DNA from: Eubacteriaceae bacterium
GTDB taxonomy: Bacteria > Bacillota > Clostridia > Peptostreptococcales > Anaerovoracaceae
DNA: 64,000 nucleotides
Direction: 5' to 3'
NCBI GenBank assembly: GCA_022652985.1
Contig: JALCRY010000005.1
Location: 1-64,000, forward strand
Positions 8,405-15,971 of this stretch are shown piece after piece; positions within the stretch are counted from its first letter, which is position 1; each line of letters begins with the position of its first letter. The notes beneath the pieces were generated by a model. It saw only the letters and a list, made by a program, of their open reading frames with translations, ran no database searches and had not been told where the DNA came from. Made by a program: the position numbers and the translations under genes.

Positions 8405-8947
8405 ATGGCTGTTTTAAAGATATATACTGACGGAGCATGTTCGGGGAACCAGAACGAGAACAATATCGGAGGCTGGGGAGCCGTGCTCGAATACGGAGAG
8501 CATAAAAAAGAACTCCACGGCGGGGAGAAAAACACCACTAACAACCGGATGGAAATGACCGCGCTTTTGAAGGCTTTCGAAGCCATAAAAATCGACGGTC
8601 AGACGATAGAGGTCTTCTGTGACAGCTCGTATCTGATGAACTGTTTCCGCGAAAGATGGTATGCGAAATGGCGAGTGAACGGATGGCAGACATCCGGCAA
8701 AAAAGACGTCGAGAACCGCGATCTGTGGGAGGCTCTGCTGCCTTTCCTCGACCGCCACGACATCAGTTTTTTCCGCGTCAAGGGACACGTCAGCACTAAC
8801 AGCACCGAGACGGTACTGAAGAAAACCTATGCCAAATTCAAAGACTGGAACGGGGGAAGATTCACCTACGACGACTTCAAATACATTACTGCCATGAACA
8901 ACCGCTGCGACGAGCTGGCGAACGAAGGGGTGGACGAACTGCGATGA
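8405..8947 (+). CDS. rnhA: Ribonuclease HI with an insertion before the last catalytic aspartate
   Basis: A 180-residue enzyme that cleaves the RNA strand of RNA-DNA hybrids. The catalytic carboxylates are seen in YTDGACSGN, NNRMEMTAL, FCDSSYL and NNRCDELAN. The usual RNase HI is about 155 residues; here the loop between VKGH and NRCDELA, normally a few residues, holds some 30 extra residues (around KKTYAKFKDWNGG). GAAAGGAG precedes the start by five bases. The ORF ends in a four-base overlap with the AlkD-like gene, so the two are probably translated together. Confidence 0.92.
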   Translation: MAVLKIYTDGACSGNQNENNIGGWGAVLEYGEHKKELHGGEKNTTNNRMEMTALLKAFEAIKIDGQTIEVFCDSSYLMNCFRERWYAKWRVNGWQTSGKKDVENRDLWEALLPFLDRHDISFFRVKGHVSTNSTETVLKKTYAKFKDWNGGRFTYDDFKYITAMNNRCDELANEGVDELR

Positions 8948-9696
8948 GAGACGAGATTCTGAAAAGACTTTTTGCCGCGCAGGATGCGGAATACAAAAAG
9001 TTCAACGACATACTCACGCCGGGCGCCGATCCTGCGCTGACCATCGGTGTCAGGAAACCCGCGATGCGCATCATCGCGAAGGAAATCGCCGGGGGCGACT
9101 ATCTGCGCTACATCGGCGAACTGCCGCATCAGTGTTACTGGGAGGAGCGTCTGATCCACGGCATGGTGATCGGCTACGCCAAGATGCCGCATGACGAGTG
9201 GCAGGAACTGATGCGCGGGTTCGTTCCGTTCATTCATGACTGGGCGCTGTGCGACAGCACTGTCACCACACAGAAACGCATAAAAAAAGAGCGTGCCGAA
9301 ACATGGGATTTCATCGCCGGCTGCCTGCGTTCGGCCAGCGAGTTCACCATGCGCTTCGGGTGCATCGTCTGTCTGGATTATTACCTGGATGGAGAATATA
9401 TCCCGCGCGTGCTCGCTGAGATCACGGATATAAGCAGGCATTTCCTCGCGAAGACTCCGCCGGAAAAGCTGCGTCTGAAAAAGGGCGCTGCTCCGGACGA
9501 CGCGTATTACACGATGATGGGCGCCGCCTGGTGTCTCGCCGAAGCCTGCGCGAAATGTCCGGAGGAGGCTTTCAGTCTCCTTGAAAGCAGATGCCTCGAT
9601 GCCGTCACGCAGAACAAGGCCATCCAAAAAGCACGGGAGTCTTTCCGCCTGAGCCCCGCGGATAAAGAAAAACTTCTGCAGTTGAAAATCGTCTGA
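8944..9696 (+). CDS. DNA alkylation repair protein, AlkD-like HEAT-repeat glycosylase family
   Basis: A 250-residue all-helical protein. The family signature regions GVRKPAMRIIAKEI, WEERLIHGMVIGYAKM and HDWALCDSTV are visible; AlkD-type enzymes remove bulky or positively charged alkylated bases without flipping them. The four-base ATGA overlap with rnhA couples its translation, and the pair forms a small nucleic-acid maintenance unit. It is convergent with the YdcF-like gene after four bases. Confidence 0.85.
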   Translation: MRDEILKRLFAAQDAEYKKFNDILTPGADPALTIGVRKPAMRIIAKEIAGGDYLRYIGELPHQCYWEERLIHGMVIGYAKMPHDEWQELMRGFVPFIHDWALCDSTVTTQKRIKKERAETWDFIAGCLRSASEFTMRFGCIVCLDYYLDGEYIPRVLAEITDISRHFLAKTPPEKLRLKKGAAPDDAYYTMMGAAWCLAEACAKCPEEAFSLLESRCLDAVTQNKAIQKARESFRLSPADKEKLLQLKIV

Positions 9697-9700
9697 GGTA

Positions 9701-10402
9701 TTACTGTGTGGAAAGTCCCGAACCGGAGATGTCTATTTTTTCACCGAGATAGGTAGGCTCCGGTTTTGTTATGCACTGCACGAAATCCTTGTCGCGCGCG
9801 AAAACTTCTCTCGCGCTGTAAAACGGCTGACCGCTGTATATCTTCTGATTCGAGCAGGCGCCGACCGCGGATACGCCGAGGTGTTTCGCAATATAAAGAG
9901 CCCTGTACATATGATATTTCTGCGTTACGATTATCATCCTGGATACGCCGAAAATGTCGCGTGCGCGGTACACGGATTCATACGTGGAAAAGCCCGCGTG
10001 ATCGAGAAAAATGTCGTCTTTCGGCACGCCCTGTTCGACCGCGTAATCCTTCATGCATTTCACTTCATTATAGTAGGCCGATCCATTGTCTCCGGACAGC
10101 AGAAGCTTCGGCGCTATGCCTTTTTTATAGAGCGATATCGCGACATCGAGTCTGTCTTTGAGCATCTTGCTCGGCGATCCGTCCGGCTTCACCGCCGCCC
10201 CGAGCACGAGGATGCACTGGGCATCTTCGCTTTTCAGATTTTCGATCTGATCCTTGGAGAATGATACCGATGAGTCGGTCACGTTCGCCTCTATCTGCGA
10301 ACCGCCGGAAATGACCACCACAAAATTGACGATGAGCACCGCCGCGACGATAAAAATTATCAATTTTATTATAAATAAAAGCATCTTTCCGATAACCCGC
10401 AT
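9701..10402 (-). CDS. YdcF/SanA-family (DUF218) membrane-anchored protein
   Basis: A 233-residue protein with one N-terminal membrane anchor and a Rossmann-like DUF218 domain: ILVLGAAVKPDGSPS at the start of the domain, LLLSGDNG, and IIVTQKYHMYRALYIAK. Family members SanA, ElyC and YdcF take part in envelope maintenance in enterobacteria, though the chemistry is not known. The start at 10402 is preferred over the track start at 10432 because GGAG lies six bases upstream. Confidence 0.8.
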   Translation of the reverse strand: MRVIGKMLLFIIKLIIFIVAAVLIVNFVVVISGGSQIEANVTDSSVSFSKDQIENLKSEDAQCILVLGAAVKPDGSPSKMLKDRLDVAISLYKKGIAPKLLLSGDNGSAYYNEVKCMKDYAVEQGVPKDDIFLDHAGFSTYESVYRARDIFGVSRMIIVTQKYHMYRALYIAKHLGVSAVGACSNQKIYSGQPFYSAREVFARDKDFVQCITKPEPTYLGEKIDISGSGLSTQ

Positions 10403-10479
10403 TGCTTTCTCCGTTTCTACAATACGTAGCATATCTTAAAGATGCCTTGCTTTCAAGCGTTATTACACTATTGTAATCG

Positions 10480-11751
10480 TTATTTGACGAGCCTGATATG
10501 AGCCGCCACGGCATGCCCGGAAAGGCCTTCCCCGTTCGCCAGGTTTTCCACCAGCGACGCCAGTTCCCTGCTCGCCTGCGAGCTCATGCTCTGGTGTGTG
10601 CAGACTTTCAGGAATGTGCCGACCCACACGCCGCCGGTATATCTGGCCGCGCCGAGAGTAGGCAGTGTATGGTTCGTGCCCGAAGCGTAATCCCCGAACA
10701 CTTCCGCCGTGTTCTGACCTATGAACAGCGAACCGTAATTATGCACTGCAGCCGCCGTTTTTTCCGCGTCCTTTTCAGCCACGCATATTTCCAGATGCTC
10801 CGGCGCATAATCGTTGGCGTACTGCACCGCCTCGTCCAGATCGTCCGCCAGAAGCACTTCGCCGTAATCGTTCCATGATCTCGCGGCAATATCTTTTGTA
10901 TCGAGCGTTTCGAGTTCTTTCTCGACAGCATCGACCACCGCGCGTCCGAGCGCTTCGTCCGTTACTACGGCAATGCCTTTCGCGACTGGGTCGTGTTCCG
11001 ACTGCGCCAGCAGGTCCGCGGCAATGATCTCCGGGTCCGCTGTACTGTCGGCGATGCACATTACTTCACTCGGCCCCGCCAGAAAATCTATGCCCACTTT
11101 CCCGTAGCACTGACGCTTCGCCTCGGTGACGAAACTGTTCCCCGGCCCCACGATCATGTCCACGGGAACGATCTCTTCCGTCCCGTAGGAAACCGCAGCA
11201 ATGGCCTGAGCTCCGCCCATCGCGTATATTTCCTGTATGCCCGCGATATCCATCGCGACAAGTGTCTTCGGATGCACTTTGCCCGTGCCCTTCATCATCG
11301 GCGAGCAGGCGATGCGCCTCTTCACGCCCGCAACTCTTGCCGGGATCCCGAGCATCAGCGCCGTCGAATAAAGCGGATACCCTCCGCCCGGCACGTAGCA
11401 GCAGACATTTTCTACCGGTATGACTCTGTGTCCGAGGTGGATCCCTTTCTGCGGCTGGAAATCATCCAGCGCGCTGAACGCGCCCATCTGCGCCCCGGCA
11501 AACGCCTCGATATTCGCGGCCGCCGCCTTGATGTCTTCTATTTCTTTTTCGTCGACAACCTCGTACGCCTCCTGGATCTCCTCCGCGGAAACTCTCAGCG
11601 AATCTCTTCTGCAGTTATCGAATTTCTCATTCAGCTCGTGTATGACGCTGTCGCCTTCCGCCTTCACCCGTTCTATGATCGCTCTCACATCATCGGTGAG
11701 AGTTTCCGCATTCGCCAGCGAACGCGGCCTGGCCTTCTTTATCTCTTTCAT
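10480..11751 (-). CDS. hisD: Histidinol dehydrogenase (stand-alone)
   Basis: A 423-residue NAD- and zinc-dependent enzyme that oxidises L-histidinol to L-histidine in two steps. Diagnostic residues are present: GPGNSFVTEAKR, zinc-site QSEHD, catalytic Glu-His in DYAPEHLEI, substrate His in GTNHTLPT and a C-terminal zinc His in LSGHAVAAH. No other his gene is in the window; it lies 12 bases behind an L,D-transpeptidase gene. Related enzymes oxidise other alcohols (for example sulfopropanediol dehydrogenase), so without the operon the substrate carries some doubt, but the active site favours histidinol. Confidence 0.9.
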   Translation of the reverse strand: MKEIKKARPRSLANAETLTDDVRAIIERVKAEGDSVIHELNEKFDNCRRDSLRVSAEEIQEAYEVVDEKEIEDIKAAAANIEAFAGAQMGAFSALDDFQPQKGIHLGHRVIPVENVCCYVPGGGYPLYSTALMLGIPARVAGVKRRIACSPMMKGTGKVHPKTLVAMDIAGIQEIYAMGGAQAIAAVSYGTEEIVPVDMIVGPGNSFVTEAKRQCYGKVGIDFLAGPSEVMCIADSTADPEIIAADLLAQSEHDPVAKGIAVVTDEALGRAVVDAVEKELETLDTKDIAARSWNDYGEVLLADDLDEAVQYANDYAPEHLEICVAEKDAEKTAAAVHNYGSLFIGQNTAEVFGDYASGTNHTLPTLGAARYTGGVWVGTFLKVCTHQSMSSQASRELASLVENLANGEGLSGHAVAAHIRLVK

Positions 11752-11763
11752 TTTATACTCCCG

Positions 11764-12972
11764 TTATGCGCCCGTTCCCGTGGCGGACGCTTCAGTCACA
11801 GTAACGGTTATTTCCTTTCTGCTGATCTTCGATGTATCAGAAGGATCGTGCGCGACTATCTTGATCTTGTATTCGCCTGCAGCCATGAACTTGTATTCCG
11901 ACGCCTGCGCATATGTGTACGCGCTGCTGTATTCGGTCTTACCCGGCTCCATGATGTAAACCGATGCGTCTGCCGTAATATCCTTCGACCCTATCTTCAC
12001 GGTAACGCCTGTTACTGCATTCGTACTTCCGACTGTCGCTGTCCGGTCTTCCGCCGAAATGACCGGTGTATCGGCCTTTTTGACCGTGACCTTGAATGTC
12101 GCTTTCGTCGTTCCGCGGCAGTACTTGTCGGTAACCGAATAAGTTATCTTATATGTGCCCGGCTTCTTCGTCGAGAAAGCTGCCGTCTCCCACGCACCGT
12201 CTTTTCTTATCTGAACACTTGAGACTTTCAGCTCATTCGTGATATTCTGAAGCGCGTTCGTGTTCTTCGCTTTCACTCCTGCTTTAAGATCGTATGACGC
12301 CCCGTATTTCACCGACGTCTTCTTTGCGGACGAGATCCTGATGACCGGCTTGCGCAGCTTGAAATTCGGATTTCCCGCCGCCGGATCTGTCGGATCCCAG
12401 TTCAGACCCGTGCTCGAAGACGACTTGATAGCTTTCGGCTTTCCGAGCGGCCCCGCTTTTTTGCTGGAATATATGGAAACTTTCGTGCCGGCCGGGCAGT
12501 TGTCATATATCCATTTCGCATCTATGCATGCCAGCCTAACGCATCCGTGTGATGCCACCGTGCCGAGCTTGTTGAACTCGGAAGTCGGCTGCGAAGATTT
12601 CGTATACTGGTAATACCATACCGAATGGAACAGTACCGAAGTCGTGATATTGGAGCAGTACTGCCCTTTGACATCTTCCATAAGCAGTCCCCAGCGCTGC
12701 TTTTTCCCGATGCTGAAGGTCCCCGAAGGCGTCTTCGATCCTCCCGTAGAAACCAGCATCGCGCGGAATGCTTTCCATTTTCCGTCGGTTTTTTTATATA
12801 CCGTAGCGACATTTCTGTACTTGTTTACTTTTATCCAATATGTTGAGCTCGTCGCTTTGGCGGTCACAGCAGCATGGACATCCGGCGCACTGAACGCAGC
12901 CGGTGCAGCAGTCATCGCAAATGCAACTGCGATCATGGATACCGCCGCTATGATCCTTTTTGCTTTATTCAT
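11764..12972 (-). CDS. Secreted L,D-transpeptidase (YkuD) with C-terminal beta-rich domains
   Basis: A 402-residue exported protein. Residues 1-35 form a signal peptide. The YkuD catalytic domain spans roughly 44-170 with HSVWYY and the active-site motif SHGCVRL (141-147, nucleophile Cys144). The remaining 200 residues, lysine- and threonine-rich, look like one or two Ig-like or bacterial adhesion folds (GTYKITYSVTDKYCRG; GEYKIKIVAHD). L,D-transpeptidases make 3-3 cross-links or anchor proteins to peptidoglycan. The hisD start follows the stop by 12 bases. Confidence 0.9.
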   Translation of the reverse strand: MNKAKRIIAAVSMIAVAFAMTAAPAAFSAPDVHAAVTAKATSSTYWIKVNKYRNVATVYKKTDGKWKAFRAMLVSTGGSKTPSGTFSIGKKQRWGLLMEDVKGQYCSNITTSVLFHSVWYYQYTKSSQPTSEFNKLGTVASHGCVRLACIDAKWIYDNCPAGTKVSIYSSKKAGPLGKPKAIKSSSSTGLNWDPTDPAAGNPNFKLRKPVIRISSAKKTSVKYGASYDLKAGVKAKNTNALQNITNELKVSSVQIRKDGAWETAAFSTKKPGTYKITYSVTDKYCRGTTKATFKVTVKKADTPVISAEDRTATVGSTNAVTGVTVKIGSKDITADASVYIMEPGKTEYSSAYTYAQASEYKFMAAGEYKIKIVAHDPSDTSKISRKEITVTVTEASATGTGA

Positions 12973-13084
12973 AGAACTTTCCCCTTCTTGCTGAATATAA
13001 TGTGTTTTTCATTATACCACAGCATCCCGCGATTGAAAAAGGTCATAATTTCATGTGACAATATTTCAACGCAGGCTGCATGGG

Positions 13085-13265
13085 CCTGCCGGGGTGTTGG
13101 GCCGTCCCGGAGCGCGGCGCCTGCCGGGGGTGTGGGGCCGTCCCGGAGCACAGGGGCCTGCCGGGGTGTTGGGCCTGCTGTGGTGTGGGGCCGTCCCGGA
13201 GCACAGGGGCCTGCCGGGGCGTTGGGCCTGCCTGCCGGGGCGTTGGGCCTGCCTGCCGGGGCTCC
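13085..13265. repeat. GC-rich degenerate tandem repeat
   Basis: Copies of CCTGCCGGGGTGTTGGGCC separated by CGTCCCGGAGC-type linkers recur at 13085, 13120, 13157 and 13210 (35, 37 and 53 bases apart, the last including an inserted half unit) and end in shorter units (CCTGCCGGGGCGTTGGG). Several ORF-track entries here translate only this repeat and are not counted as genes. Confidence 0.85.
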
Positions 13266-13452
13266 GGGTACCTCAGGATCACGCTCCGTTCACACCACTC
13301 GCACCCCGTGAGGCGCTTCCGCGCAATGTATGTCCGCATTACTACTCATGCTCTCACACTTGTGGCATTGTATGTACACGTTATTGCTCTTACTGCGCTC
13401 TGAGTAAGTGTATCCAGCTTTTCCAACACGGCTCAAAAAAAGTTAATCGCTC

Positions 13453-13682
13453 AATTATGCAAAAGTACTGTTTTCAGAAGGTGCTTTGCATAATTTCTTC
13501 TCGTTTTTGCGATATATTTCGATATTCATTTAAAATTTCTGCCGGCAGCTTCCATATTCTGACAATTGCTATGCAAAATCAACAGATATCTTTCCTTATT
13601 TGCATAATCCAGTCACACATCTGCGTGAATTTCACAAAAATTATGCAAACGACTCCTTGAAATACAGCGTTTTGCATAATTT
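13453..13682. repeat. Three dyads of AATTATGCAAA-N20-TTTGCATAATT
   Basis: Three pairs of inverted arms occur: 13453-13464 with 13485-13496, 13569-13578 with 13598-13608, and 13639-13649 with 13670-13682. In every pair the arms are AATTATGCAAA-like and TTTGCATAATT-like and are separated by about 20 bases whose sequence is not conserved. The segment is AT-rich, unlike the GC-rich repeats on both sides. Each pair could form a hairpin or be a double site for a dimeric protein. Confidence 0.8.
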
Positions 13683-13734
13683 GAAAATGATTCTATTTTT
13701 CCGGTCCATTAAAGCCGCCGCATCTCTCAAAGCG

Positions 13735-14070
13735 GTGAGAAAGTCTGCCGAGACCCCAAAGACTTTCTTCCATTCCCAGATCGTGAGAAAGTCCGCCATC
13801 ACCCCAGGGACTTTCTTCCATCCCCCTGTCGTGAGAAAGTCCGCCATCACCCCAGGGACTTTCTTCCTCACCACACTATAATAAGTTGTAAAAATCCGTT
13901 CCGCGACCCGGAACGGATTTTATCATCGCCACAAGATGCAGGTATCCGTTCCGCAGGCGGAACGGATACCACCGTCTCCAGAGTCGTGAAAAAGTCCACC
14001 ATACCCCCAAAGACTTTCTTCCATTCTCAGATCGTGAGAAAGTCTGCTGAGACCCCAAAGACTTTCTTTC
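13735..14070. repeat. Five hairpin repeats with 48-base period, in 3 + 2 arrangement
   Basis: Units beginning GTGAGAAAGTC lie at 13735, 13783, 13831, 13986 and 14034; neighbours are exactly 48 bases apart within each cluster. Each unit holds inverted arms AGAAAGTC and GACTTTCT around a loop such as CGCCATCACCCCAG and is followed by TCCATTCCC. As 48 is a multiple of three, both strands show 16-residue repeats in the ORF track; I judge these as by-products. A pair of unrelated hairpins splits the two clusters. Confidence 0.85.
13891..13970. repeat. Two related hairpins sharing ATCCGTTCC/GGAACGGAT arms
   Basis: The first is AAAATCCGTTCC (13891-13902) with GGAACGGATTTT (13910-13921), T-flanked like a terminator on both strands. 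The second is an almost perfect palindrome with 14-base arms GGTATCCGTTCCGC and GCGGAACGGATACC around two bases (13941-13970). No gene abuts them. Confidence 0.8.
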
Positions 14071-14082
14071 ATTTCCCCACCC

Positions 14083-14615
14083 GTGAACACATCCAGCAGG
14101 CGCCGTGCCTAACCCTTTCAACAATTTGCTAGTTCAGCCCTCTCAACGCAGACGCGCACGTCGTTGATACCCGCCAGCTCAACCTGCTCCGGCAGGCGCC
14201 GTACCCCGCCTTTCCAACAGTATGCCACTCCAGCCCGCTCAACGCGGACGCGCACGTCGTTGATACCCGCCAGCTCAGCCTGTTCCGGCAGGCGCCGTAC
14301 CCCGCTTTCCAACAGTATGCCAGCCCAGCCCGCTCAACGCGGACGCGCACGTCGTTGATACCCGCCAGCTCAATCTGCTCCGGCAGGCGCCGTGCCTAAC
14401 CCTTTCAACAATTTGCCACTCCAGCCCGCTCAACGCGGACGCGCACGTCGTTGATACCCGCCAGCTCAGCCTGCTCCGGCAGGCGCCGTGCCTAGCCCTT
14501 TCAACGATTTGCCAGTCCAGCCCGCTCAACGCGGACGCGCACGTCGTTGATACCCGCCAGCTCAACCTGCTCCGGCAGGCGCCGTACCCAGCATTTCCAG
14601 CAGCGTGCCGGTCCG
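14083..14615. repeat. Tandem repeat of 96-base units, five full copies plus partial ends
   Basis: The core CGCACGTCGTTGATACCC starts at 14155, 14251, 14346, 14442 and 14538, giving periods of 96, 95, 96 and 96 bases. Each unit also holds CTCCGGCAGGCGCCGT. Partial units flank the array. The period is twice that of the neighbouring 48-base repeats. The minus strand stays open through several units (32-residue repeats), but the single 95-base unit breaks the frame and no start with a ribosome site is present, so I do not call a gene. Confidence 0.85.
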
Positions 14616-14802
14616 TCCCACTCAACGCAAGCGCAGGCGCACGGATGCTGCAAACGTGCAGATACTGCAGGTGTGAATACCTGCTTGGATAAAATAATTG
14701 TATATTCTCACAATTTTATATAGATTTTTGTGTGATTTTGCATTATATTCTTTAGTAGCAGAATGGTTAATAGCGAATACAGGGAAAGCAGAGGGAAAAC
14801 AA

Positions 14803-15825
14803 ATGAGCAAGAAAAATTTAGATTGGTCAAATATACCTTTTGATTATGTGGTAACGGATAAAAGGTTCGAGTCGCACTGGAAGGAAGGCGCCTGGGATGC
14901 AGGCGGGCTTACTGATGATCCGACGATGCATCTCAATGAGTGCGCGCAGGTGCTTCAGTATTCTCAGTGCTGTTTCGAGGGCCTGAAGGCGTACGAAACA
15001 AAGGAAGGCAATATTGTTATTTTCCGTCCGGATCTGAACGCGCAGAGAATGTACGATTCTGAGAAGAGACTGGAAATTCCGCCGTACGATAAAGACCAGT
15101 TTGTTGACGCGGTCAAGACCGTGGTCAGAGCAAATGCGGACTGGGTACCGCCTTACGGTTCAGGTGCTTCCCTTTATATCAGGCCGTTTGTGATAGGCAG
15201 CGGCATTATGATCGGTGTAGCGCCGGCTCCTGAATTTACTTTCAGGATTTTCTCAACGCCTGTAGGGCCGTACTTCAAGGGCGGCGTCAGGCCTATTTCA
15301 GTAATGGTGGCTGATTCGGACAGAGCAGCTCCGAGAGGTACGGGCGACATCAAGGCGGGACTTAACTACGCGATGAGTCTCAGTACAGTAATGGCTGCGC
15401 ACAGAGCGGGCTTCGACGATTGTATTTATCTCGATCCTGCAACGCAGACCACTATCGAAGAAGCGAGCGGCGCGAACATTATATTCATCGACAAAGACGG
15501 CGGGCTTGTTGTTCCTAAATCGAACAGCATACTTCCGTCAGTAACGCGCAGGTCGCTCGTGGACATGGCGAAGGATACTCTGGGCATGAAGGTCACGGAG
15601 AGAGTCGTCAGATACGACGAGATAAAAGATTTTGCGGAATGCGGACTCTGCGGAACAGCAGCGGTCATCGCGCCTGTATATAAGATCACCAAGGGCAGCG
15701 ATGAGATCATCTACGGATCGTCTTCAGAGATCACACCTGTACTTGCGAAGATGCGCAAGACGCTCACTGACATGCAGGTCGGAGATATCCCGGCTCCGGA
15801 AGGCTGGGTAGTTCCGGTAGAATAA
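14803..15825 (+). CDS. ilvE: Branched-chain amino-acid aminotransferase
   Basis: A 340-residue fold-type IV PLP enzyme exchanging amino groups between Leu/Ile/Val and 2-oxoglutarate. The PLP lysine lies in GTGDIKAGLNYA; EEASGANIIF and GLCGTAAVIAPV are family regions. The track starts at 14698, but MSKKNLDWSNIPFDYV from the ATG at 14803 matches the normal N-terminus of the family and has GAGGG upstream. No T-box or leader peptide is visible in front. A strong bidirectional terminator follows. Confidence 0.95.
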   Translation: MSKKNLDWSNIPFDYVVTDKRFESHWKEGAWDAGGLTDDPTMHLNECAQVLQYSQCCFEGLKAYETKEGNIVIFRPDLNAQRMYDSEKRLEIPPYDKDQFVDAVKTVVRANADWVPPYGSGASLYIRPFVIGSGIMIGVAPAPEFTFRIFSTPVGPYFKGGVRPISVMVADSDRAAPRGTGDIKAGLNYAMSLSTVMAAHRAGFDDCIYLDPATQTTIEEASGANIIFIDKDGGLVVPKSNSILPSVTRRSLVDMAKDTLGMKVTERVVRYDEIKDFAECGLCGTAAVIAPVYKITKGSDEIIYGSSSEITPVLAKMRKTLTDMQVGDIPAPEGWVVPVE

Positions 15826-15880
15826 CTGTGGCATCTGATCACAATATCTTACGAAGATATTATAGATATAACTGATTTAC

Positions 15881-15920
15881 AACCGAAACCGGCGGACCAT
15901 ATGGTCCGCCGGTTCCGGTT
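15881..15920. terminator. Bidirectional terminator between ilvE and the permease
   Basis: Two 20-base arms, one mismatch, meet at CCATATGG: AACCGAAACCGGCGGACCAT pairs with its right-hand partner. T-rich sequence follows on the plus side (TTTGGTAGTTTT). Confidence 0.8.
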
Positions 15921-15971
15921 TGGTAGTTTTACATTATATTATATTGAAAAGTGAAATCTTAACTTATTTAA

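Larger units (their letters stand above)
12973..14802. other. Gene-free repeat island between ldt and ilvE
   Basis: This 1.8-kb stretch contains the promoter region of the L,D-transpeptidase at its left end, the repeat families listed separately in its middle, and the ilvE promoter and leader at its right end (a TATATT box lies at about 14744). I find no credible gene, tRNA or T-box in it. Confidence 0.7.

Noticed and set aside
13043-13339. Proline-rich minus-strand ORF (PTPRQAGPTPRQ repeats)
   Set aside because: Translation of the GC-rich degenerate repeat; several frames on both strands are open there, no start signal and no sensible family.
13735-14075. Possible CRISPR array
   Set aside because: The constant part and the spacer-like part both recur, arms are internal inverted repeats, there are only five units in two clusters, and no cas gene is in the window.
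14275-14625. Minus-strand ORF of 116 codons with 32-residue repeats
   Set aside because: It is only the 96-base tandem array read in frame; no ribosome site, frame broken by the 95-base unit, and similar open frames occur on other strands and frames.
14620-14800. T-box or leader peptide before ilvE
   Set aside because: No T-box sequence, specifier stem, terminator or Leu/Ile/Val-rich short frame was seen.
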